Origin: CAZAGO01 sp964485045
Lineage (GTDB): Archaea > Nanobdellota > Nanobdellia > Pacearchaeales > GW2011-AR1
Direction of reading: 5' to 3'
Assembly (NCBI GenBank): GCA_964485045.1
Contig: CAZAGO010000001.1
Span: forward strand, 1 to 48,595
Length of the DNA: 48,595 nucleotides
Positions within the stretch are counted from its first letter, which is position 1; every line of letters starts with the position of its first letter. Positions 15,275 to 23,430 of this stretch are shown in pieces. Both the position numbers and the translations under genes were made by a program. The notes beneath the pieces were generated by a model that was not told the origin of the DNA, made no database searches, and worked only from the letters and a program-made list of their open reading frames with translations.

Positions 15275-17308
15275 TTATCCATCTACTCTTTGAACATACC
15301 CTCTTCTAGGTTTAAATATAACCCCATTACTATTTAATTTGTTTAACGCATCCTCTATTTCATCTTTAGTTAATTTCCCTTCCATTTCTTTTTCTATTTC
15401 TTCTACCGGAATTAACTTTCCAACTCTTCCTTCAAGTTCATTTATTACATCTCTTACCATAAAAACTTTATTTCTCTGAGCTGAAGAAATCTTTCCAGAT
15501 ATTTTATCTATATCAAAAGTTTTAGACTCATAATCATATCCGACCTGCATAAGGTAGTATTTCATAATTTCTATTGCTCTCTTCGCATCATCTATACTTA
15601 CTTCAGGACTTAACCTTATTTTTGCAGAGGCTTCAGACATTCTTACGAGAGCTTGTAATTGTCTCGCAGAGATAGGAATTGGTCTAAGAGCACTATCTGA
15701 AGAAACTGGTTTGTTTCTTAAATCCACATAAAATTTTTTTAATTCATTTGCCGCTTCATCAGTTATCCTTGGTTTTATTTTCTGTTTTGAAAAAGCAACA
15801 TACTTTCTAAATAAATCTTTATCTACAATAGAACTCGCTCCTTCTTTTTGATGTTCACTTAAAACATGTGTTGCAATTTTTGAATCTTTTTCTTTGTCAG
15901 GAATATCTCTTAAAGTGAAGATTATATCAAATCTATTTATAAGTGTGGGAGGTAAATCAATTTGTTGAGCAACAGACTGATAAGGATCAAATCTTCCAAA
16001 TTTAGGATTTGCTGCTGCTAAAACAGAAGTTTCAGAACGAAGAGTTGCTTGAACATTTGCTTTAGAAATTGTAACTGTCTGTTGTTCCATTGCCTCATGC
16101 ATCGCACTTCTATCCCCAGGATCCATTTTTTCTAATTCATCTATACAAACTAATCCTTTATTTGCAAGAACCATTGCCCCTGCTTCTAAACTCCACCCTC
16201 TTAGATATTCATCCCTTACAACTGTTGCCGTTAATCCTGCACCAGAAGCAGATTTTCCTACTACATATCTTCCTTTTGGAGAAATATTAGCCATAAATCC
16301 AAGAGTAACGCTTTTTGCAACACCTGGATCCCCTATTAAAAGAATATGTATATCCCCTCTACTCTTCTGTCCATCTAGATGAACTTTTTGAACTCCACCA
16401 AACAATTGTAAAACAAGTGATTTTTTTATTTCGGTATATCCCCAAACACTTGGTGTAATACTTTTTGCAAGCTTTTCAAAAACTTCTGGATCTTCAGCTA
16501 ATTCTAAAATTTGTTTTTCATCTTCTTCAGTAATATTTACTTCTTCATAAGTTTCTTCAAGAGGAATAATATTATTTGCCTCCACTGCCAATTCAAACCT
16601 TGTTGAAAGCCCACCAGTAGCAAGAGGAACTGGAACCTCTTTTAAAACACCAATAATTTTTATTCTACTTCCAGGAGTGGTTTTTTCTTCCATCTTTGGT
16701 TCAACTAAATCTTCTTTAACAAAGATGTTTATTCTTTTCGGTTGCTCTCCTCCAGAGAGAGATTCTGGAGCTTCTTCTACAACTAATCTCTGAGTATCAA
16801 CCATCTCTTTACTTATCTGTCTAAAGCCTCCTCTCCTTCCACACGAGCATCCTGTAGGCTCTCTAAATTTTTTTTCTATTTGAAGAACAGAAATAACTGT
16901 TCCACAACTCGGACATTCAAACTTAGCATTTACAACTTGAGGCCTCACATCAGATGCTTGTCTTATAATTCCCTCAATAACAATCAGCTCATTCAAATGT
17001 TTTGAACGTATATTCCTCACCTTCATTTCCTGGCTTTTAGGAAGATTAAATAGTCTAACTCGTATACTTTTAACTAAACCCGATTCTTCCATAGCTTCTT
17101 CTATTAGACTTAAAATCTCTTCAGGATTAGAAAGGATTTCTTCAGAGAGTTGCTTTGAAAACTCTGAAAGTTTCATAAAATCAATATAAACCGCATTTTT
17201 CCCTTTCCTTAGAGAATCACCTATATCTTTTTTATAAAAATCAAAGAAATTTTTTGCTTCAATAATTAAATCTTCATTTCTCGGCTTTTTAGAATCTTGT
17301 CCAGCCAT
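15275..17308 (-). CDS. mcm: Replicative helicase MCM
   Basis: MCM is the hexameric 3'-5' helicase of archaeal replication. The N-terminal domain carries a zinc site with Cys132, Cys135, Cys154 and Cys156. The AAA+ core has Walker A GDPGVAKS (326-333), Walker B CIDELEKM (388-395), sensor 1 Asn434 in AAANP and the arginine finger in INRFD (about 458-462). The protein ends in a winged helix. The length of 677 residues is normal. It is transcribed leftward, with tbp upstream and the OB-fold gene downstream. An unrelated spacer and the 44-bp array separate it from the OB-fold gene. Confidence 0.97.
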   Translation of the reverse strand: MAGQDSKKPRNEDLIIEAKNFFDFYKKDIGDSLRKGKNAVYIDFMKLSEFSKQLSEEILSNPEEILSLIEEAMEESGLVKSIRVRLFNLPKSQEMKVRNIRSKHLNELIVIEGIIRQASDVRPQVVNAKFECPSCGTVISVLQIEKKFREPTGCSCGRRGGFRQISKEMVDTQRLVVEEAPESLSGGEQPKRINIFVKEDLVEPKMEEKTTPGSRIKIIGVLKEVPVPLATGGLSTRFELAVEANNIIPLEETYEEVNITEEDEKQILELAEDPEVFEKLAKSITPSVWGYTEIKKSLVLQLFGGVQKVHLDGQKSRGDIHILLIGDPGVAKSVTLGFMANISPKGRYVVGKSASGAGLTATVVRDEYLRGWSLEAGAMVLANKGLVCIDELEKMDPGDRSAMHEAMEQQTVTISKANVQATLRSETSVLAAANPKFGRFDPYQSVAQQIDLPPTLINRFDIIFTLRDIPDKEKDSKIATHVLSEHQKEGASSIVDKDLFRKYVAFSKQKIKPRITDEAANELKKFYVDLRNKPVSSDSALRPIPISARQLQALVRMSEASAKIRLSPEVSIDDAKRAIEIMKYYLMQVGYDYESKTFDIDKISGKISSAQRNKVFMVRDVINELEGRVGKLIPVEEIEKEMEGKLTKDEIEDALNKLNSNGVIFKPRRGYVQRVDG

Positions 17309-17401
17309 AGAAATTGAAAACAGAGTCTGTTTATATTAATTTCTATATATATTTAATCAATTTTGAAATAAAATTAGTATTTTTAAGTGGTTAATTTGCT
17401 T

Positions 17402-17962
17402 CTATTTTTCGTAATTTTTCAGAGCATTTTTAACATTCTTAAGAAGAGAAGTCATACTTGATTCTAATTGCTCTTTATTCTTTGTTCCAGTACAAACAAG
17501 CTTTCCATTGCTGAACAAAAGAAATGTAGCATTTGGTTCTATTAACTTGTAAACCAACCCTGGAAACTGCTCTGGTTCATACTCAGTATTTTCCATTTCA
17601 AGAGCCAAAAAGTTCAAATTAAGCTTCAAATTTATTGTTCCCGAAGCAACTATATTTTGAACAGTTATTTTTGGGACAGTAGTTATATTGACATTTATTT
17701 TCTTAAGTTGTTTTATTACGGCCTCTATTACTTTTCTTACCTGAGCAATTGACTTAGTTCCAGTACAAACAAGATTTCCTGAAGAAAAAACAAGAACTGC
17801 TGATTTTGGTTCTTTCACCCTCAAAACTAATCCTGGAAAAGTTTCCGGATTATACTCCGTATTCAATTGTGTTCTAGCAAGTTTAGTCAAAGGAATTGGT
17901 TTTCCTAAAGAAGTTGTTGCAACTATATTTTGAATCTTGTAATCACTTTGAGACTTAGTCAT
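17402..17962 (-). CDS. tbp: TATA-box-binding protein
   Basis: TBP recognises promoter TATA boxes with TFB. The two pseudo-repeats of the saddle are evident: IQNIVATTSLGKPIPL...FPGLVLRV near residues 10-49 and VQNIVASGTINLKLNL...FPGLVYKL near 102-138. Each is followed by a LVCTGTK strand. The 186-residue length is normal. With tfb (45.3 kb) and tfe (29.1 kb), the window contains the complete basal archaeal initiation set. Confidence 0.97.
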   Translation of the reverse strand: MTKSQSDYKIQNIVATTSLGKPIPLTKLARTQLNTEYNPETFPGLVLRVKEPKSAVLVFSSGNLVCTGTKSIAQVRKVIEAVIKQLKKINVNITTVPKITVQNIVASGTINLKLNLNFLALEMENTEYEPEQFPGLVYKLIEPNATFLLFSNGKLVCTGTKNKEQLESSMTSLLKNVKNALKNYEK

Positions 17963-18019
17963 TCTTCTTTTTAAAGCAAAAACTCCTTTATAAAGCTTAC
18001 GAGGAAGAATTGAAATATA

Positions 18020-19114
18020 TTAATTTTTTTTAAATCTCTTTTCTACATATTCTACAAGATTCTTAGATTCTATTTTTGAACTTGAAGGACCTGCTCTGAT
18101 ATAAAATTCATCCATCCCTTCATTCTTTAAAAAAACAGGTTTTTCACTTTTAAAACAATTTATTCTAGCGAGTATTTTTCCTTCAATATCTATAATACTA
18201 AAATCTATAAGAGGGATATTCTCATTTCCTATTTTTTGCCTTATCAAACTCATGAGATGAAGTGAAAATTTATCTTTATTTTCAAATCTATCTTTCTCTA
18301 TTCCGATTATCTCTCCATTATCGCTAACTCCAATTATAAGCGTCCCTCCTTCTGAATTCAAAAAAGAAACAATTGTTTTAAGAACAGAATACTCCACTTT
18401 TTTGTCAATTTCCCCTGTATGAAGATTAACTCTTAAAGTAGATTTAAATTCAATTTTTTCTTTTTCTCCTTCTTTTATTTCTTTCAATATTTTTTCTTTT
18501 AAATCCCTTTCAGAGAAAAGATGAGGATTTGCATCTTTAAACACCTCCACAAATTTAGAAAAGACTTTTTTATAACCACTCATATAAATATAACCAATTA
18601 TTGAAGATATTAATGCACCAATAACGACAAAAGTCATATTGTTCATAGTATAAAAATATATACCGGTAATATCATGTCTCAAAAATATTTTAATATAATA
18701 TTTTATAAATTCTAATCCAAAACCAAAAGAAACTGCAAATGTGAAAGAAAAAAGAGAAATCAAAAAAGAATTTTTCTTTGTTTGAGTATCAGAATATAGA
18801 AACAATAATATCAAAAATCCTATCAATCCTGTAGCTATCCCGAAAAAAAGTGCAACTACTTTCCATTGACTTTCATTAAGAAAAAAAGTAAATAAAATAA
18901 AAAACAAAAGTCCAAATTCAAACTCTCTAGGAATATTTATTTTTGAACTTTTTTTTACAATAAGAGGGGTTAATAAAAGAACAAGCAAAAAAAGATTTGT
19001 AGACATTATGTGCCACAATCCAGAATAGGCTGCATGGATTATTGATAAAACTAAAATAAATCTTAACCCAAAAGAAAAATATTCATTTACAAAATTAATC
19101 GTTTTTCTTAACAT
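18020..19114 (-). CDS. Membrane protein with C-terminal AlbA_2 (Schlafen-like) domain
   Basis: About six hydrophobic segments fill residues 15-190. A cytoplasmic AlbA_2-type domain follows at roughly 205-345. Its hallmarks are EKIEFKSTLRVN near 218-229, then VSFLNSEGGTLIIGVSDNG near 248-266 and FYIRAGPSSSKI near 337-348. AlbA_2 domains bind nucleic acid or ATP and are often fused to helix-turn-helix or ATPase domains in defence and regulation; fusion to a membrane domain is uncommon. Function is unknown. It lies between tbp and lig, but has its own 5' spacer. Confidence 0.82.
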   Translation of the reverse strand: MLRKTINFVNEYFSFGLRFILVLSIIHAAYSGLWHIMSTNLFLLVLLLTPLIVKKSSKINIPREFEFGLLFFILFTFFLNESQWKVVALFFGIATGLIGFLILLFLYSDTQTKKNSFLISLFSFTFAVSFGFGLEFIKYYIKIFLRHDITGIYFYTMNNMTFVVIGALISSIIGYIYMSGYKKVFSKFVEVFKDANPHLFSERDLKEKILKEIKEGEKEKIEFKSTLRVNLHTGEIDKKVEYSVLKTIVSFLNSEGGTLIIGVSDNGEIIGIEKDRFENKDKFSLHLMSLIRQKIGNENIPLIDFSIIDIEGKILARINCFKSEKPVFLKNEGMDEFYIRAGPSSSKIESKNLVEYVEKRFKKN

Positions 19115-19153
19115 CTTCTTAATTGTAAAAATTTCCTAAACTTTTATTGAAAT

Positions 19154-20875
19154 TTAACAGATTCTCCATTCGGCATTTTTTCCGTTTTGTTTTTCATAAT
19201 CTTTTTTTATTTCTTCTAGTGTATTTATCTCGCTGACTGGTTTATCTTCTCTTAATGCTGTAAGTCTTGGAAATCTTAAAGCAAATCCAGAATCATAGGT
19301 TGGAGATTTTTGTATTTCTTGATAGGTAAGAGTTATTACAACTTTTGGTTTTACTTTTATTTCTTTTCCTTTTTCTGAAATCTTTAATTTTAGAAGTTTA
19401 TCAGTAAGTTCTTCAAATGAAACTCCTTCTCCCTGTTTTTCTTTTATTCCTGTTCCAACTTTTCCAATCTGCAAAAACTCTTTATTTTTATTATCAAAAC
19501 ACGCTACAATAAAACTAGAAAGCCATCCAGATCTTTTTCCTGCTCCATATTCTCCTCCAACAATAACTAAATCAAGTTCCCTCTCGTTTGGTTTCATCTT
19601 AAGCATATGCCCTACTCTACTTCCAGGACTGTATTTGGCCTGAAGATTTTTCATCATAATTCCTTCTTGATTATCTTTTAAAGCAGATTTGTAAAAATTT
19701 TCTGCTTTTTTTTCATCATCAGTAATTATTTGTTTCGCACATATTATTTTGTATGGATGATTTTGTACTATTTTTTTAAGTAAAGCTGTCCTTTTTTCAA
19801 AAGGTTCACTCAAAAAATTCTTCCCATTATAATACAAAATATCAAAAACATTAACTTCTATAGGAAGTTCATCTCTCAACTTTTCTATATCATATTTTCT
19901 TCTTATTCTCTGACTTATATCTTGAAAAGGTTTATACTCTTTTGTTTTTTTATCAAAACCAACAGCCTCGGTATCTAAAATAAAAGATTTTCCTCCTACA
20001 TATTTTTTGATATAATCTATCACTTCAGGAAATTGTTTAGTTACATTCTCTAGACTTCTTGTAAAAAGATAAACTTGATTTTCTTTTTTATGAACTATGA
20101 GTCTAAATCCATCGTACTTATATTCTATTGCACATGGTTTTCCAAGAGATTCAAACCCTTCTTTGATATTATTCGTTTTTTGAGCAAGCATAGCCTTTAT
20201 TGGTTTTCCAACTTCTAAAGGAATTTTATCTAATTTTTCTAAATTGCCTTCTGAAGCGACTTCAAACACCTTTGCCAAATCATTTGATTTATCTATTGCA
20301 GATTGTAAACTCTCTTCTGCCTCTTTTGTTCTAATAAAAAAAGCAGAAGCCATGGCACTTCTTATTGTACTCTCCTTTAATCCTATTCTTAAATCACCAA
20401 TAAGAGTTCTTACAATGTAAACTGCTTCAATCGGAGAAGCAGAGATAAGCAATTCGGTTATTAGATGCATTTTTTTATCAACACTTCCCTTCCCTTCAAG
20501 TTCTGGAAGTTTTCTCATATTTTTAAGAACTTTATCTGTAGTCAAAAAACTATTTTGCAAAAGAGTTGATTGTTTTTTATGTTCGATTAACTTTTTTGAA
20601 ACTTCCCCCAAATCCCCTATTTTTTTCCACTCCTTTACAATCTCTTTATCTTTAATTCCTGTGGTTTTTGCTAAGGCTTTTATTACAAGTTGATTACTTA
20701 TTCCTATTTTTCTTTCATCATATTCAGGATAAATATCTCCAAGTATAAGATAAAGCACTTCTCTATCATGTTTAGAAATTCTTTTTAAAAATTTTGAAGC
20801 TATCTCCATCTTTTCAAGACGTTTAGAAGTCTTAGAAACCTCTTCATAAAAATTTGCCAAACGGCTATATTCCAT
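19154..20875 (-). CDS. lig: ATP-dependent DNA ligase
   Basis: This seals nicks in replication and repair. The adenylated lysine is Lys253 in motif I, EYKYDGFR. Motif III is FILDTEAVGFD, motif IV EGIMMKNLQAKYSPGS, and motif V lies in MLKMKP. An N-terminal DNA-binding domain of about 220 residues and a C-terminal OB fold complete the usual archaeal/eukaryotic Lig1 layout in 573 residues. The start is the ATG at 20875. It is in the same leftward cluster as mcm. Confidence 0.96.
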   Translation of the reverse strand: MEYSRLANFYEEVSKTSKRLEKMEIASKFLKRISKHDREVLYLILGDIYPEYDERKIGISNQLVIKALAKTTGIKDKEIVKEWKKIGDLGEVSKKLIEHKKQSTLLQNSFLTTDKVLKNMRKLPELEGKGSVDKKMHLITELLISASPIEAVYIVRTLIGDLRIGLKESTIRSAMASAFFIRTKEAEESLQSAIDKSNDLAKVFEVASEGNLEKLDKIPLEVGKPIKAMLAQKTNNIKEGFESLGKPCAIEYKYDGFRLIVHKKENQVYLFTRSLENVTKQFPEVIDYIKKYVGGKSFILDTEAVGFDKKTKEYKPFQDISQRIRRKYDIEKLRDELPIEVNVFDILYYNGKNFLSEPFEKRTALLKKIVQNHPYKIICAKQIITDDEKKAENFYKSALKDNQEGIMMKNLQAKYSPGSRVGHMLKMKPNERELDLVIVGGEYGAGKRSGWLSSFIVACFDNKNKEFLQIGKVGTGIKEKQGEGVSFEELTDKLLKLKISEKGKEIKVKPKVVITLTYQEIQKSPTYDSGFALRFPRLTALREDKPVSEINTLEEIKKDYEKQNGKNAEWRIC

Positions 20876-20933
20876 AAAATATGAATGGATAGAGGATATT
20901 TAAATTTAGAGCTAAACCTCTTTCAATAATAAC

Positions 20934-21503
20934 CTACTTTCCTCTTCTTTTTCCTGCTCTTACAGAAGGTCTTACTTTGCTAGTTGGATGTTTATTCCTT
21001 AAACCTCTTGAAGTTTTTCCTGAAGAAGTCAAACCCCTCATTGGTCTTTTTCTATTTTCTGGTTTACAAATCCAATTTATTGTACTATCATTTTTTATTT
21101 CAGGTCTTTCTGGATCAACAAGTATAACTTCATAAAAATAATGAATTCCATCTCTTCCTATTTTATAAGAATTTAACACTTCTAAATTTGTATATTTTCT
21201 AGCAACTCTTTGCTCTGCAATCCACTTATAACTCATCTTGAGGACTTTTCTTATATGCATCCTCTTACTTCTTCTTCCTTTATTTGGCCTTGTTCTCTTA
21301 TGCCCTCCCCTAGCAACTCTTATTCTAACAACTGAAAAACCTTTTTTATCTTTATATCCAATTGATCTTGCCTTATCTAATCGTAGAGGTTTCTCTACCT
21401 GAACCATCGCTTCGGAAGCTCTCCATTCAATCATTCTCTCTCTCAAAACTTTTTTGTCTGGTTTTTTCCAAGCTTCTCTTATATAATGATACATTCCTTT
21501 CAT
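20934..21503 (-). CDS. rpl15e: Large ribosomal subunit protein eL15
   Basis: This is a 189-residue, highly basic protein starting MKGMYHYIREAWKKP. The L15e blocks RVARGGHKRTRPNKGRRSKRM and, at the C-terminus, RGLRNKHPTSKVRPS are intact. It binds 23S rRNA. It is transcribed leftward from a TATA-like element near 21578-21587 with a leader of about 50 nt. The neighbouring tRNA-Arg array lies upstream on the same strand and would read toward it. Confidence 0.96.
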   Translation of the reverse strand: MKGMYHYIREAWKKPDKKVLRERMIEWRASEAMVQVEKPLRLDKARSIGYKDKKGFSVVRIRVARGGHKRTRPNKGRRSKRMHIRKVLKMSYKWIAEQRVARKYTNLEVLNSYKIGRDGIHYFYEVILVDPERPEIKNDSTINWICKPENRKRPMRGLTSSGKTSRGLRNKHPTSKVRPSVRAGKRRGK

Positions 21504-21700
21504 TTGATTATCCTATAGACGAATGAGTATAAAATCCAGAGAATTTTACTCTAGTCATATTCTGATTAGAAATAATTGGTTTTTAAAGCTTAGGGTTTTG
21601 CAATAAAAGATTAACTAAATTAAACCTAAAGACATAAAGCTTTATTCTAAAACAATCAAAAAAGTTCATTCAAATAAAAAACTGAAAGTTTTTTATCTAT

Positions 21701-21987
21701 GAACCCAGGAGGATTCGGACTTTCACAAGTTCAGTCTGCATTTTGAATATCANNNNNNNNNNNNNNNNNNNNNNNNNNNNNNNNNNNNNNNNNNNNNNNN
21801 NNNNNNNNNNNNNNNNNNNNNNNNNNNNNNNNNNNNNNNNNNNNNNNNNNNNTTTCAAAACACAAACCTAAAGGTTCGAATCAAAATTATGAACCCAGGA
21901 GGATTCGGACTTTCACAAGTTCAGTCTGCATTTTGAATATCACTGAAGTTTTCAAAACACAAACCTAAAGGTTCGAATCAAAATTAT
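21701..21987 (-). repeat. 97-bp tandem array carrying the tRNA-Arg 3' end
   Basis: The 17-base tRNA 3' segment GAACCCAGGAGGATTCG (plus strand) occurs at 21701, 21891 and 21988, the last inside the real tRNA. Full units are 97 bp; a 100-N gap (21753-21852) interrupts the array. Each unit also contains GGTTCGAATC, an inverted copy of the T-arm sequence. The array extends downstream of the tRNA in its reading direction. Confidence 0.85.
21753..21852. other. Assembly gap (100 N) inside the tRNA-Arg array
   Basis: There are exactly 100 N, flanked on both sides by the same 97-bp unit. The missing sequence is most likely further copies; the copy number is unknown. Confidence 0.95.
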
Positions 21988-22058
21988 GAACCCAGGAGGA
22001 TTCGAACCTCCATCAACAGGGCCGAAACCTGGTATTCTATCCATTGAACTATGGGTCC
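21987..22058 (-). tRNA. tRNA-Arg (UCG)
   Basis: The reverse strand folds with acceptor GGACCCA/TGGGTTC (one G-U pair), D stem GTTC/GAAT, and anticodon stem CCAGG/CCTGT with a mismatch at its first pair. Loop TTTCGGC gives anticodon UCG, and the T arm contains TTCGAAT. The discriminator is A and no CCA is encoded. A TATA element (22082-22090) is centred 28 bp upstream of the 5' end, so transcription probably starts at or near G1. Confidence 0.93.
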
Positions 22059-22081
22059 CGAATATAACAGAGAGGAGTAGG

Positions 22082-22090
22082 TTTTTATAT
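22082..22090. promoter_or_regulatory. TATA element shared by tRNA-Arg and the protease gene
   Basis: TTTTTATAT is the only good TATA candidate in the 52 bp between the tRNA 5' end and the protease ATG. Its centre is 28 bp from the tRNA and 25 bp from the ATG. It could therefore start both a leaderless tRNA transcript leftward and a leaderless mRNA rightward. Confidence 0.5.
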
Positions 22091-22110
22091 CTTAAGATTT
22101 TAATATTAAA

Positions 22111-23004
22111 ATGACTATAAAGAGGCATCACAAAATAATACTTGGAGGATTTAGCACAATTGTGATAATTTTTATGGTTATCTCTGGAATACTTTTGAAT
22201 ACAATCCTTATAAGAATAGATACAAATTATAATTTACTTGATAAAAAAATAACCGAAATAGATTTAGAAACTCAAGGAAAGATAAACACCCTAACAGATA
22301 ACATAATTGAAACTCAGAATCTTGTTTCAAATGTAAACCAATCTTTAAAACAAGAAATAGGGGGTTTTAAAACAGAAATAGGAAGTTTTAAAACAGAATT
22401 TGCAGAATTAAAAGCTTCTGCGGGAGAAGATTTTTCTGGAATAATTGAAAATTCAATTGCATCCGTAGTTACCATAAAAACAGATGTTTCTCAAGGAACG
22501 GGATTCATAATAACCAGTGATGGATATATTGTAACAAACTATCATGTAATAGCAAGTGCAAAACAAGCAGGAATATTTACTTATGATAAAGAAATGCATC
22601 AAACATCTCTTATAGGCTTTAATAAAATCCTTGATTTGGCCCTTTTAAAAATAGACGGGATTTATGAAGAATTAGAATTAGGAGATTCAAACAAAATACA
22701 ACCAGGAGAAAAAGTAATTGCAATAGGAAATCCTCTTGGACTTCAATTTTCTGTTTCACAAGGAATAGTTTCTGCAGTTCATAGAGTTGGAGATAATGGA
22801 TTAGAGGCATACATTCAAACAGACGCGGCACTGAATCCTGGAAATTCTGGAGGACCACTTATAGATAAAAATGGAAAAGTTATTGGAATAAACAATTTCA
22901 AACTTGGAGGAGGAGAAAATTTAGGTTTTGCTTTAGAGGCAAATTATATAGAAGAAGCGGTAAATAAAATTACATTAAATAAGATAAATCAAACTTTGGT
23001 TTAG
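22111..23004 (+). CDS. Membrane-anchored HtrA-like serine protease without PDZ
   Basis: An N-terminal signal anchor (about 9-30) and a coiled-coil stalk (about 40-105) lead to a trypsin-like protease domain that should face outside. The catalytic triad is His145 in TNYHVIA, Asp175 in LDLALLK and Ser246 in GNSGGPL. There is no PDZ domain, so the protein is shorter (297 residues) than typical DegP. It probably degrades damaged or foreign extracytoplasmic proteins. It is expressed alone from the shared promoter at 22.08 kb. Confidence 0.92.
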   Translation: MTIKRHHKIILGGFSTIVIIFMVISGILLNTILIRIDTNYNLLDKKITEIDLETQGKINTLTDNIIETQNLVSNVNQSLKQEIGGFKTEIGSFKTEFAELKASAGEDFSGIIENSIASVVTIKTDVSQGTGFIITSDGYIVTNYHVIASAKQAGIFTYDKEMHQTSLIGFNKILDLALLKIDGIYEELELGDSNKIQPGEKVIAIGNPLGLQFSVSQGIVSAVHRVGDNGLEAYIQTDAALNPGNSGGPLIDKNGKVIGINNFKLGGGENLGFALEANYIEEAVNKITLNKINQTLV

Positions 23005-23038
23005 AAAAATATATAAACTTCTCATTCACTAAAACATT

Positions 23039-23400
23039 ATGAGCAGACAAACTGGTATGAACATACGTGAATGTTTTCCTAGTCGATTATAAAAATAGCC
23101 GGAGCTCTGATTCTTGCAGGAGGTATATTCCTTGAAGAAGTTTTTTCTTATGCACTCTATGATTGGATTGGAAATCAAGATCTTTCAATAAACGAATTGA
23201 TCAAAACACGCTTTGATTCTTCAAGTCTAGTCGAAGAATCTTCAAAAGATTACATGTTATTAAATAAAAGAGAAAGAAAAGCGACAGGTATTTTGCTACA
23301 AAAAATAATAGATGGAGAATATTCACAATTGTTCAGAGATGTATCTCCATATCTTTTATCTTTTTATAAGGATTTAATTTCAAGTTCAAAAACAAGTTAA
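23039..23400 (+). pseudogene. Small membrane protein with a broken 5' end (frameshift or in-frame TAG)
   Basis: A TATA box (ATATATAAA at 23009-23017) lies about 26 bp before the ATG at 23039, but that frame stops after 17 codons. The convincing coding sequence is in another frame. After an ATG at 23071 comes TTT TCC then TAG, and next an open frame with a membrane helix (IIKIAGALILAGGIFL) and a helical tail to 23400. The first good in-frame start after the TAG is a TTG at 23197, which would delete the helix. The gene is therefore frameshifted, reads through the TAG, uses an ATT/ATA start near 23086-23095, or holds a sequencing error. I do not recognise the protein. Confidence 0.5.
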
Positions 23401-23430
23401 ATTTAAATATAAACAGAAATTTATTAAAAC

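Noticed and set aside
21701..21987. Integrated mobile element at tRNA-Arg
   Set aside because: Repeated tRNA ends resemble attachment sites, but each unit is only 97 bp. No integrase or any other mobile gene is present between the copies or nearby.
23071..23082. Pyrrolysine at the TAG
   Set aside because: No pyl genes or PYLIS-like context are visible. A mutation, sequencing error or non-standard start is simpler.
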